DNA from: Savagea sp.
Lineage (GTDB): Bacteria; Bacillota; Bacilli; Bacillales_A; Planococcaceae
Assembly: GCA_030152585.1 (NCBI GenBank)
Contig: JASLJC010000064.1
Location: 1 to 25,501 of the forward strand
Direction: 5' to 3'
DNA length: 25,501 nt
The notes below the pieces were generated by a model. It was not told the DNA's origin. It saw only the letters and a program-made list of their open reading frames with translations, and did not search any database. Position numbers and translations under genes: made by a program. Shown here in pieces: positions 6,924 to 13,639 of the stretch. Numbering within the stretch: the first letter of the stretch is position 1; the number at the start of each line of letters is the position of its first letter.

Positions 6924-7694
6924 ATGTTAATTGATACACATGTGCATTTAAATGCACATCAATATGAAGAAGACGTAGAAGAAGTAATTGAAAGAGCATT
7001 ACGAGCAGGCGTCGAGCGAATGATCGTCGTAGGATTTGACCGTCCTACGATTAAAGGTGCGCTTGAACTTGCGGAAGCTTATGAATTTATTTATGCGGTT
7101 GTCGGGTGGCATCCTGTCGATGCGATTGATTGTACGGAAGAAGATCTCCAATGGATTGAAGATCTTGCAATACACCATCCGAAAGTCGTCGGTATCGGTG
7201 AGATGGGCCTTGATTATCATTGGGACAAATCGCCGAAAGAAATTCAAGAGCGTGTCTTTCGAGAACAAATCCGACTTGCAAAACGAGTGAACCTTCCGAT
7301 TATTATTCATAATCGAGAAGCGACGGCAGATGTCGTCCGTATTTTGCAAGAGGAAGAAGCATCAACCGTAGGCGGTATTATGCACAGTTTCAGCGGTAGC
7401 GTTGAAACGGCTAACATATGTATCGAGATGAATTTCTATATTTCTCTCGGAGGACCTGTTACATTTAAAAATGCGAAAATGCCGAAAAAGGTGGCAGAAG
7501 CGATCGACTTAGATCACTTGCTCGTTGAAACCGACGCACCATACTTAACGCCGCATCCTCACAGAGGAACGCGGAACGAGCCTCATTATGTAACACTCGT
7601 TGCTGAACAAATCGCAAGGCTGAAAGAAGTTCCAGTAGAAGAAGTTGCACGTAAAACGACAGAAAATGCGATGCGATTATTTGGAATTTCTTGA
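6924..7694 (+). CDS. tatD: TatD family metal-dependent hydrolase/DNase (YabD)
   Basis: A 256-aa TIM-barrel metallohydrolase of the TatD DNase family. Members have 3'-5' exonuclease activity and are linked to DNA quality control; the exact role of the Bacillales YabD branch is unsettled. The two-metal site is visible in order: DTHVHLN (HxH) at the N-terminus, GEMGLDYHWD (Glu), IIIHNREA (His), MHSFSG (His) and ETDAPYLTP (Asp). The ATG at 6924 follows AAGGTGAG. In B. subtilis it follows metG; here metG is gone and tatD starts after a long non-coding stretch, so it must use its own promoter or one further upstream. Confidence 0.93.
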   Translation: MLIDTHVHLNAHQYEEDVEEVIERALRAGVERMIVVGFDRPTIKGALELAEAYEFIYAVVGWHPVDAIDCTEEDLQWIEDLAIHHPKVVGIGEMGLDYHWDKSPKEIQERVFREQIRLAKRVNLPIIIHNREATADVVRILQEEEASTVGGIMHSFSGSVETANICIEMNFYISLGGPVTFKNAKMPKKVAEAIDLDHLLVETDAPYLTPHPHRGTRNEPHYVTLVAEQIARLKEVPVEEVARKTTENAMRLFGIS

Positions 7695-7713
7695 GAGGTT
7701 GGAGCAAAAACAT

Positions 7714-7743
7714 TTGACAAAATAAAATGTGCTCCTATATACT
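7714..7743 (+). promoter_or_regulatory. Sigma-A promoter of yabE
   Basis: TTGACA at 7714-7719 and TATACT at 7738-7743 are separated by 18 bp (TATATA at 7736 would give 16 bp). The -35 is perfect. An imperfect inverted repeat, GGAGCA at 7701-7706 and TGCTCC at 7730-7735 with inner CATTT/AAATG arms, brackets the -35 element. Confidence 0.8.
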
Positions 7744-7773
7744 CGGCCGAGAACTAAAGGAGGAATTTTTTTC

Positions 7774-9066
7774 ATGTCTAGTGAAACCGCGAATCGCGGC
7801 AATTTGAAAAATGTAAATAAAAAGAACTTGTTTATCGGTAGTGGGATTGCTGTTGTCTTTGTAGTGATGATGGCATTTATTTTATTTGAAGGAACGAAGA
7901 AACAAATCGTTCTTCACGCGGACGGTGAACAACTCGAAGTAAGTACACACGCAAAAACAGTAGAAGATTTATTGGCAGAACAAAATATTAAGTTAGCGAC
8001 ACATGACTTCGTAGAACCGAAAAAAGATACAGCGCTTGAAAACGGCTCAGAAGTGAAATGGATTCCCGCTCAACAATTAGCAGTCGTTGTCGATGGCAAA
8101 GAAGAAAAACTTTGGACGACGAAAAAGACTGTGCAAGAAGTATTAACAGAAGCAGGAGTAGACGTTAACGAACACGATGAAGTCTCACCTTCACTCGCAT
8201 CAGGCATCCAAGATGTCGAATCGATCGCTGTAACGAAAGCATTACCATTAACGATCGTTGATGCAGGGAAAGAACGTACGGTATGGTCAACGCCGGCGAC
8301 AGTGAACGATGTCCTTAAAAAAGAAGGCATTCAATTAACGAAACACGATCGTCTCGAAGGTGTAAAAGCAGATGAGTCGATTGCGAAAGATAAAAAAATT
8401 GAAATCGTTCGAATCGAGCGTAAAACGAGCACGGTAGAAGAACCTGTTCAATACGCAGTAGAGAAAAAACAAGACCCGAACTTACTTGAAGGTGAAACAA
8501 AAATTATTCAAGAAGGTCAAAAAGGGAAAGTTTCTCGTACGTATGAAAATGTCGTGAAAAACGGTGAAAACTTAGGAAATAAAATTGTCGGCGAAAAAGT
8601 AGTAGCTGAACCGAAAGCGAAAGTGATTGCGATCGGTACGAAAAAAGTAGAACCGAAAAAAGAAATTGCAACGACGAAAAAACCAGCGAAACAAACAGCA
8701 ACTGGAAATACAAACGGTATCGGTGTTTCACGTAACAACGGAAATAAAGGCTCTTCAGCTCCTGCACCATCAGGCGGACGAGAATTTTACGTTGAAGCGA
8801 CAGCATATACACCATACTGTGCAGGATGTTCTGGTATTTCGGCAGCAGGTATTAACTTACGTGCGAACCCGAATTTGAAATTAATCGCTGCAGACCCACG
8901 CGTTATCCCAATGGGAACGAAAGTATGGGTTGAAGGTTATGGACATGCTGTTGTTGGAGATACAGGTGGCGCAATTAAAGGGAACCGTATCGACGTTTTA
9001 ATGCAAACGAAATCTCAAGCTTATAGCTGGGGACGTAAAAAAGTAAAAATTAAAATTTTAAACTAA
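7774..9066 (+). CDS. yabE: YabE-like cell-wall protein with DUF348, G5 and 3D domains
   Basis: A 430-aa envelope protein, close in length to B. subtilis YabE (437 aa). In order it has an N-terminal membrane anchor or uncleaved signal (residues about 19-38, LFIGSGIAVVFVVMMAFILF), three DUF348 repeats (about 43-215; recurring patterns such as KTVEDLLAEQ, KTVQEVLTEAGV and ATVNDVLKKEGI), a G5 domain (about 215-300), a low-complexity linker rich in Lys, Thr, Ser and Gly, and a C-terminal 3D domain (about 340-430) with the Asp residues in AADPRVIPMGTKV, VGDTGG and GNRIDVLM. The 3D domain shares the double-psi barrel of MltA-type lytic transglycosylases, so a peptidoglycan-remodelling role resembling resuscitation-promoting factors is likely. 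ATG 7774 follows AAAGGAGGA. Linked to the strong promoter at 7714-7743. Confidence 0.9.
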   Translation: MSSETANRGNLKNVNKKNLFIGSGIAVVFVVMMAFILFEGTKKQIVLHADGEQLEVSTHAKTVEDLLAEQNIKLATHDFVEPKKDTALENGSEVKWIPAQQLAVVVDGKEEKLWTTKKTVQEVLTEAGVDVNEHDEVSPSLASGIQDVESIAVTKALPLTIVDAGKERTVWSTPATVNDVLKKEGIQLTKHDRLEGVKADESIAKDKKIEIVRIERKTSTVEEPVQYAVEKKQDPNLLEGETKIIQEGQKGKVSRTYENVVKNGENLGNKIVGEKVVAEPKAKVIAIGTKKVEPKKEIATTKKPAKQTATGNTNGIGVSRNNGNKGSSAPAPSGGREFYVEATAYTPYCAGCSGISAAGINLRANPNLKLIAADPRVIPMGTKVWVEGYGHAVVGDTGGAIKGNRIDVLMQTKSQAYSWGRKKVKIKILN

Positions 9067-9076
9067 GATCTTGCGA

Positions 9077-9106
9077 AACGAGTTGCCCTATGGCAGCTCG
9101 TTTTTT
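9077..9106 (+). terminator. Terminator of yabE
   Basis: An 11-bp stem, AACGAGTTGCC (9077-9087) with GGCAGCTCGTT (9092-9102) and one G-U pair, carries a CTAT loop and is followed by TTTTTT. Confidence 0.92.
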
Positions 9107-9244
9107 CGTTTTCAGCGAAAGTGTAAAAGTGAATATGTGATGATGAGAAGAAAGTGATAATTTCGTTCGCTATCTTTTTTTGTTCGTGTCGTTACGTTAC
9201 AATAGAAGTTCGAGTATACGTAATAGGAAGAGAGAAGGAACGAA

Positions 9245-9799
9245 ATGAAAAAGATGAAAGAAGTAATCGTCGTCGAAGGAAAATCGGATACTGCTGCGAT
9301 TCAACATGCTGTCGGAGCTGATACGATTGAAACGAATGGTTCAGCGATCGATGAGGAGACGTTAGCTCAAATTGCACATGCACAAGAAGTGCGCGGTGTA
9401 ATCGTGTTTACAGATCCGGATTACCCGGGTCGAAGAATACGCTCCATTATCGAAGAACACATACCAGGTGTGCGACATGCTTTTTTAACGAAAGAAGAGA
9501 CGATTTCTCCACGCAAAGGGAGTTTAGGAATCGAGCACGCTTCGAAAGAGGCTATTCAGCGAGCGTTAGAAGCCGTTTATACAGTAGAGACAGAAGAAAC
9601 GTCGTATGAACCGATTGAACCTTCTATCTTGATCGAGCTCGGACTGATCGGTTTACCCGGAGCGAACGAACGTCGTCAAGCTGTTGCACGTGCTTTACGA
9701 ATCGGTCAAGTGAACGGTAAGACGTTACAAAAGCGGTTAACGATGTTTCGTATTACGAAAGAACAACTATTACGCGTAGTAGAAGGAGTAACGAAATGA
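9245..9799 (+). CDS. rnmV: Ribonuclease M5
   Basis: RNase M5 makes the final double-strand cuts that release mature 5S rRNA from its precursor, assisted by ribosomal protein L18. The 184-aa protein carries the TOPRIM catalytic domain at its N-terminus: VVEGKSDTAAI (catalytic Glu) and VIVFTDPDYPGRRIRSII (the DxD). The C-terminal region, including PSILIELGLIGLPGANERRQAVARAL, matches the M5-specific 5S-binding domain. The ATG at 9245 follows GAAGGAAC. A TACAAT at 9198-9203 may be its -10 element, without a good -35. It overlaps rsmA by 4 nt (ATGA), so the two rRNA-maturation enzymes are translationally coupled. A 5S gene is present at the left end of this window. Confidence 0.95.
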   Translation: MKKMKEVIVVEGKSDTAAIQHAVGADTIETNGSAIDEETLAQIAHAQEVRGVIVFTDPDYPGRRIRSIIEEHIPGVRHAFLTKEETISPRKGSLGIEHASKEAIQRALEAVYTVETEETSYEPIEPSILIELGLIGLPGANERRQAVARALRIGQVNGKTLQKRLTMFRITKEQLLRVVEGVTK

Positions 9800-10680
9800 C
9801 AAAAGATATTGCGACGTTTAGTCGAACGAAAGAAATTATAGAGCGCCACGGGTTTACGTTTAAAAAAAGTTTAGGACAAAACTTTTTAATTGATTTAAAT
9901 ATTTTAAACAATATCGTCGATGTCGGAGAAGTGACGGAAAAGACAGGTGTTATTGAAGTTGGACCGGGGATTGGCTCGCTGACAGAACAAATTGCGCGCC
10001 GAGCAGGAAAAGTCGTCGCTTTTGAATTAGATGATCGACTTTTACCGATTTTAGAAGAAACGTTAGCACCGTATGAACATGTCGAAGTTATTCACCAAGA
10101 TATTTTAACGGTCGATATTGAACAAATCGTCGAGCACCATTTTAGTGAATGTGAAGAAATCGTCGTCATCGCTAACTTACCGTATTACGTCACGACACCG
10201 ATTATTATGTCATTTATTGAGGCAGAAGCACCAATTGACCGGATCGTCATGATGATGCAAAAAGAAGTTGCCGAACGGATGACGGCACAACCGAGTACGA
10301 AAGCGTACGGCTCATTATCAGTCGCTGTTCAATATGAGATGGACGCTACTATTGCGATGATCGTTCCACCGACTGTATTCGTACCGAAGCCGAACGTCGA
10401 CTCTGCAGTTTTAAAATTAACGCGTAAAAAAGAAAAAATAGCAAATGTCATCGATCGTGCCTTTTTCTTTAAAGTCGTGCGCGGTTCATTCGTTCAACGT
10501 CGAAAAACGTTGTTTAACAATTTGCAAACGTCGTTACAAGATGGCAAAAAGAGAAAAGCAGAAATTCGTACAGCTTGTGAAGCAGCGAATATCGAGCCAT
10601 CTCGTCGAGGAGAATCGTTAACGATTCAAGAGTTTGTCGAATTAGCGAATGCCTTGTATCCTTATTTTGGAGAAGAATAA
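9796..10680 (+). CDS. rsmA: 16S rRNA (adenine1518/1519-N6)-dimethyltransferase KsgA
   Basis: KsgA dimethylates A1518 and A1519 in helix 45 of 16S rRNA late in 30S assembly. The 294-aa product has the family signatures: FKKSLGQNFLID near the N-terminus, the SAM motif VIEVGPGIGSLTEQIARRAGKVVAFELD, the catalytic IANLPYYVTTPI (NLPYY), and MMMQKEVAERM followed by the C-terminal helical domain with RGSFVQRRKTLFNNL. Its ATG at 9796 overlaps the rnmV stop by 4 nt. In B. subtilis the next gene is the sporulation protease gene yabG; here that gene is absent and the veg promoters follow directly. Confidence 0.97.
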   Translation: MTKDIATFSRTKEIIERHGFTFKKSLGQNFLIDLNILNNIVDVGEVTEKTGVIEVGPGIGSLTEQIARRAGKVVAFELDDRLLPILEETLAPYEHVEVIHQDILTVDIEQIVEHHFSECEEIVVIANLPYYVTTPIIMSFIEAEAPIDRIVMMMQKEVAERMTAQPSTKAYGSLSVAVQYEMDATIAMIVPPTVFVPKPNVDSAVLKLTRKKEKIANVIDRAFFFKVVRGSFVQRRKTLFNNLQTSLQDGKKRKAEIRTACEAANIEPSRRGESLTIQEFVELANALYPYFGEE

Positions 10681-10700
10681 AAGAAAATGAGTAAAAAGCA

Positions 10701-10730
10701 TTGACAATGAAAGCTAAACTTTGTTAAAAT
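10701..10730 (+). promoter_or_regulatory. Upstream veg promoter (P1)
   Basis: TTGACA at 10701-10706 with TAAAAT at 10725-10730, 18-bp spacing, and a TGT extension before the -10. It is the first of two tandem sigma-A promoters, matching the tandem arrangement known for B. subtilis veg. Confidence 0.8.
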
Positions 10731-10741
10731 GTAAATTTTTA

Positions 10742-10770
10742 TTGACATATCGCCGAAATTGACGTATAAT
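10742..10770 (+). promoter_or_regulatory. Consensus veg promoter (P2)
   Basis: TTGACA at 10742-10747 and TATAAT at 10765-10770 with a 17-bp spacer: both hexamers and the spacing are exactly the sigma-A consensus. It should start transcription about 18 nt ahead of the veg start codon and is the strongest-looking promoter in the window. Confidence 0.93.
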
Positions 10771-10794
10771 GGTAATAAGTGAGGTGTAAGCGAT

Positions 10795-11061
10795 ATGCCA
10801 AAGACATTAGCGGACATTAAAAAGTCATTAGATGCCCACTTAGGGAAACGTTTGCACTTAAAAGCGAACGGCGGTCGAAAGAAAACGATTGAACGCGAAG
10901 GTGTATTATCTGATACATACCGCGCAGTATTCGTCGTAGAACTTGACCAAGAAGAGAACGCTTTTGAACGCGTTTCATATAGTTATGCAGACGTCTTGAC
11001 AGAAGCTGTTGAAATTACGATTTTGGATGGAGACCGTACAGAAGCATTTACGGTTGAGTAA
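10795..11061 (+). CDS. veg: Veg protein
   Basis: An 88-aa protein clearly homologous to B. subtilis Veg (86 aa): MPKTLADIKKSLDAHLGKRLHLKANGGRKKTIEREGVL and FERVSYSYADVLTEAVEI are the conserved blocks. Veg is abundant during growth and in B. subtilis stimulates biofilm formation by opposing the repressor SinR; its mechanism is poorly understood. It is probably a compact SH3-like beta-rich fold with a basic GGRKKTIER patch, suggestive of nucleic-acid contact (inference). Two tandem promoters drive it and a hairpin terminator follows, so it is an independent, highly expressed transcription unit. In B. subtilis the small acid-soluble spore protein gene sspF follows veg; it is absent here. Confidence 0.95.
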   Translation: MPKTLADIKKSLDAHLGKRLHLKANGGRKKTIEREGVLSDTYRAVFVVELDQEENAFERVSYSYADVLTEAVEITILDGDRTEAFTVE

Positions 11062-11090
11062 TACAAAAAGATAACGAAGTACGCAAAGCG

Positions 11091-11131
11091 CCTTTGCAAC
11101 TATTGTGTAAATAGATGCAAGGTGTTTTTTT
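11091..11131 (+). terminator. Terminator of veg
   Basis: CCTTTGCAACTATT (11091-11104) folds onto AATAGATGCAAGG (11110-11122) with one mismatch and one G-U pair around a short loop, followed by TGTTTTTTT. Confidence 0.85.
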
Positions 11132-11207
11132 ACGGTTTTCCATAAAAGACGTTCAAAATGATAAAAAACGGGAATTAAAAAACGAGGTGCGCGAACTTCC
11201 GAACTTA

Positions 11208-11216
11208 TGATAAAAT
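11208..11216 (+). promoter_or_regulatory. Extended -10 element upstream of ispE
   Basis: TGATAAAAT forms an extended -10 with no good -35 match at the right distance (TGCGCG). It would start transcription about 25-30 nt upstream of ispE. Confidence 0.5.
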
Positions 11217-11250
11217 AAAAGGAATGAAGTTTTCACGAGGGGAGACGCGT

Positions 11251-12111
11251 ATGTTATATGAAAAAGCTTCGGCCAAAATTAATTTAACACTCGACGTATT
11301 GCAACGTCGTCCCGATGGCTTTCACGAAGTAGAGATGGTGATGACGACAGTCGATTTAGCCGATCGTTTATCGTTTCGTTCGATAGAAGAAGATCGCATC
11401 ATCATTCGTTCATCGGCACATTATGTTCCGAACGATGAGCGAAATTTAGCGTATCAAGCAGCGGCATTGTTAAAACGTCGTTTTCATATTTCGTCAGGTG
11501 TTGAAGTCATAATCGATAAAAAAATACCGGTCGCTGCAGGACTAGCGGGAGGAAGTGCGGATGCGGCAGCGACGCTACGCGGATTAAACCGTTTATGGTC
11601 TTTGCAATTATCGGTAGAACAATTAGCAACACTCGGAAAAGAAATCGGATCGGATGTTGCCTTTTGTGTACATGGCGGCACAGCACTTGCTACTGGACGT
11701 GGAGAACAAATTACACCGCTCGTTGCACCGCCTCATTGTTGGGTTATTTTAGCGAAACCGGCGTTATCGGTTTCGACAGGCTCGATTTATCAAAAGTTAC
11801 ATCCGAAAGAAATGAAAAAAGGAACGACACAACAAATGGTGCAAGCGATACGAGAGAATGATTATGAAGCGATTTGTCAATCGACATCTAACGTACTGGA
11901 GACGGTCACATTTCGCGTTCATCCCGAAGTCCGTCAACTAAAACAAAAGATGAAAGATTTCGGTGTGGATGTGGCGAGAATGAGTGGGAGTGGTCCGACG
12001 GTTTTCGGTCTAGTGAAACAAGAAGCACACGTACAACGTATTTACAATGCACTGAAAGGATTTTGCCCGGAAGTGTACGCCGTCCGATTAGACGGCGAAA
12101 CGAGAAGTTGA
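11251..12111 (+). CDS. ispE: 4-diphosphocytidyl-2-C-methyl-D-erythritol kinase
   Basis: IspE phosphorylates the 2-hydroxyl of CDP-ME in the MEP pathway of isoprenoid precursor synthesis. The 286-aa enzyme belongs to the GHMP kinases: the substrate-binding KASAKINLTLDV lies at the N-terminus, the glycine-rich ATP loop is PVAAGLAGGSADAAATLRGLN, the catalytic Asp is in EIGSDVAFC, and the C-terminal GHMP motif is ARMSGSGPTVFGLV. I chose ATG 11251, preceded by GAGGGGAGA; the frame is open to an earlier ATG at 11224 that lies where transcription probably starts. Its presence shows that the organism uses the MEP route. sspF, normally just upstream in Bacillus, is missing. Confidence 0.96.
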   Translation: MLYEKASAKINLTLDVLQRRPDGFHEVEMVMTTVDLADRLSFRSIEEDRIIIRSSAHYVPNDERNLAYQAAALLKRRFHISSGVEVIIDKKIPVAAGLAGGSADAAATLRGLNRLWSLQLSVEQLATLGKEIGSDVAFCVHGGTALATGRGEQITPLVAPPHCWVILAKPALSVSTGSIYQKLHPKEMKKGTTQQMVQAIRENDYEAICQSTSNVLETVTFRVHPEVRQLKQKMKDFGVDVARMSGSGPTVFGLVKQEAHVQRIYNALKGFCPEVYAVRLDGETRS

Positions 12112-12171
12112 TAATAAACGACCGTATATGGTAATGTACGATTGAAATATACGGGTTGAGGAGATGGTCTT

Positions 12172-12996
12172 TTGAAGTGGAAACGAAGTGAACGACTCGT
12201 TGACATTACGAGGCATTTGTTAGAACACCCCCATACATTAATTCCACTCACTTACTTTTCCGAACGATACGGTGCGGCAAAATCTTCGATTAGTGAAGAT
12301 TTGTCGATCGTGAAAGAAACGTTTGAGTCAGTAGGCGAAGGAAGTTTAGTAACGTTATCTGGAGCATCTGGAGGCGTCCGTTATATACCTGAAATGGACG
12401 AAGAAGAAGTACACGAACTCGTCCGCCATTTAATTGAAGAGCTCGGACGTTCAGATCGTCTGTTGCCGGGGGGATATTTATTTTTAACGGATTTACTCGG
12501 TCGTCCGCGTTTAATTGACCGTGTTGGAAAAGTGTTTGCGTCGGTTTATAAAGATGCAGGTATCGATGTGATTATGACAGTCGCAACGAAAGGGATACCG
12601 ATAGCACAAGCGATCGCAAAACATTTAAACGTTCCTGTCGTCGTCGCTCGCCGCGACAGTAAAGTGACGGAAGGGTCGACAGTAAGTGTGAACTACGTAT
12701 CAGGGTCTACACGTCGCATTCAGACGATGGTCTTATCAAAACGTAGTATGGAAAGTGGCCAACGTGTACTTCTAACCGACGATTTTATGAAAGCAGGCGG
12801 TACGATGGTCGGGATGCAAAACTTGTTAGAAGAATTTGAATGTGAACTAGCTGGCATTGCCGTACTCGTAGAAGCAGAGCATGCAGAAAAAGCGCTCGTC
12901 GACGATTACATTTCACTCGTTCAATTGTGCGAAGTCGATGAATGGAATCGTACGATTGAATTGAAGGAAGGGAATTACTTCAAAAAGGGGGAATGA
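12172..12996 (+). CDS. purR: Purine operon repressor PurR
   Basis: Gram-positive PurR binds PurBox pairs and represses purine synthesis and transport genes; PRPP relieves repression. The 274-aa protein has an N-terminal winged-helix domain (residues 1 to about 75, including LTYFSERYGAAKSSISEDLSIVKETF) and a C-terminal phosphoribosyltransferase-like domain with the PRPP loop VLLTDDFMKAGGTM. SKVTEGSTVSVNYVSGSTRRIQTM is also typical. Translation starts at TTG 12172 after GAGGAGATGG. TTGATA at 12108-12113 and an extended TGGTAATGT at 12129-12137 could form its promoter; I could not find a clear PurBox there. ridA follows 4 nt after the stop, forming the conserved purR-ridA pair. Confidence 0.95.
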   Translation: MKWKRSERLVDITRHLLEHPHTLIPLTYFSERYGAAKSSISEDLSIVKETFESVGEGSLVTLSGASGGVRYIPEMDEEEVHELVRHLIEELGRSDRLLPGGYLFLTDLLGRPRLIDRVGKVFASVYKDAGIDVIMTVATKGIPIAQAIAKHLNVPVVVARRDSKVTEGSTVSVNYVSGSTRRIQTMVLSKRSMESGQRVLLTDDFMKAGGTMVGMQNLLEEFECELAGIAVLVEAEHAEKALVDDYISLVQLCEVDEWNRTIELKEGNYFKKGE

Positions 12997-13000
12997 TTCA

Positions 13001-13375
13001 ATGAAAACGATTCAAACAAAAGGGGCACCACAAGCAATCGGACCGTATACGCAAGGAAAAGTTGTAACACCTTACGTCTTTACATCAGGTCAAATTGCAC
13101 TTACACCGGAAGGGAAATTTCTCGGAGGAACAATTGAGGAACAAACAGAACGTGTTCTTCTCAATATCCGAGCGATTCTTGAAGCAGGCGGTAGTCAACT
13201 CGATCGCGTCATTAAGACGACAGTTTACTTAAGCGACATTCAAGAATTTGAAGCGATGAATACAGTTTACGAAAAGATGTTTGACGGGCATCAACCCGCT
13301 CGTACGACAATCGAAGTGTCAAAATTGCCGAAAAATGCAAAAGTTGAAATTGAGGCAATCGCACTTCTCGTATAA
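13001..13375 (+). CDS. ridA: 2-iminobutanoate/2-iminopropanoate deaminase, RidA/YabJ
   Basis: RidA proteins hydrolyse reactive enamine/imine intermediates formed by PLP-dependent enzymes such as threonine dehydratase. The 124-aa protein is a canonical single-domain YjgF/YER057c/UK114 member: QAIGPYTQGKVVTPYVFTSGQIALTPEGKF, the KTTVYLSDIQEFEAMNTVYEKMF segment, and ARTTIEVSKLPKNAKVEIEAIAL with the conserved substrate-binding Arg. In B. subtilis YabJ was reported to be needed for normal purA repression, consistent with pairing with purR. It starts 4 nt after purR with AAAGGGGGA as ribosome binding site. In B. subtilis spoVG follows; here it is absent and a terminator follows. Confidence 0.96.
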   Translation: MKTIQTKGAPQAIGPYTQGKVVTPYVFTSGQIALTPEGKFLGGTIEEQTERVLLNIRAILEAGGSQLDRVIKTTVYLSDIQEFEAMNTVYEKMFDGHQPARTTIEVSKLPKNAKVEIEAIALLV

Positions 13376-13381
13376 CGAATC

Positions 13382-13439
13382 AACGCGTATTTATTTCTAT
13401 TCCGTACTATGTAAGGGATAAAATAGATACGCGTTTTTT
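13382..13439 (+). terminator. Terminator of purR-ridA
   Basis: A 15-bp stem with one G-U pair, AACGCGTATTTATTT (13382-13396) against AAATAGATACGCGTT (13421-13435), extends inward with bulges and ends in TTTTTT at 13434-13439. Confidence 0.9.
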
Positions 13440-13479
13440 CTATCGAAAAAGAACCTGAAAAAATCTTTCATTTCATATT

Positions 13480-13522
13480 TCTTTCGAACGTGTCGTATGA
13501 TACGCTAAACTCGTTCGATAAG
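13480..13522. promoter_or_regulatory. Candidate PurBox pair upstream of glmU-prs
   Basis: CGAAC at 13485-13489 and its inverted copy GTTCG at 13513-13517 are the invariant cores of the PurR PurBox (AWWWCCGAACWWT). Taken as 13-nt boxes (13480-13492 and 13510-13522) they are in opposite orientation with a 17-nt gap, the spacing typical of B. subtilis PurBox pairs. Flanking positions agree only partly. The second box overlaps the -35 of the distal glmU promoter. purR lies just upstream and prs, which makes PRPP (the PurR effector), lies just downstream. Confidence 0.5.
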
Positions 13523-13543
13523 GAAAAAAGAAAAGGTTATAAT
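13515..13543 (+). promoter_or_regulatory. Distal glmU promoter (P1)
   Basis: TCGATA (13515-13520, 4 of 6 matches) and a perfect TATAAT (13538-13543) are separated by 17 bp. The -35 lies inside the downstream PurBox-like half-site. Confidence 0.6.
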
Positions 13544-13580
13544 ATTAAAAGAATTGAAGCGAAAAGTCAAGGATTAGAAG

Positions 13581-13609
13581 TTGAAAAGTCATGAGTTTTC
13601 CGCTATAGT
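13581..13609 (+). promoter_or_regulatory. Proximal glmU promoter (P2)
   Basis: TTGAAA (13581-13586) and TATAGT (13604-13609), each 5 of 6 to consensus, with a 17-bp spacer. Transcription would start about 24 nt before glmU. Confidence 0.72.
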
Positions 13610-13639
13610 CAATAATGAAATTATAATGGAGGCGTAGAG

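Noticed and set aside
8504..8815. Minus-strand open frames opposite yabE
   Set aside because: Low-complexity, Ser/Phe/Leu-rich translations mirror the Lys/Glu-rich coding strand. An antisense RNA to yabE is known in B. subtilis, but I could not support an antisense promoter here.
12112..12171. PurBox for purR autoregulation
   Set aside because: No CGAAC/GTTCG pair at the expected spacing in the purR upstream region.
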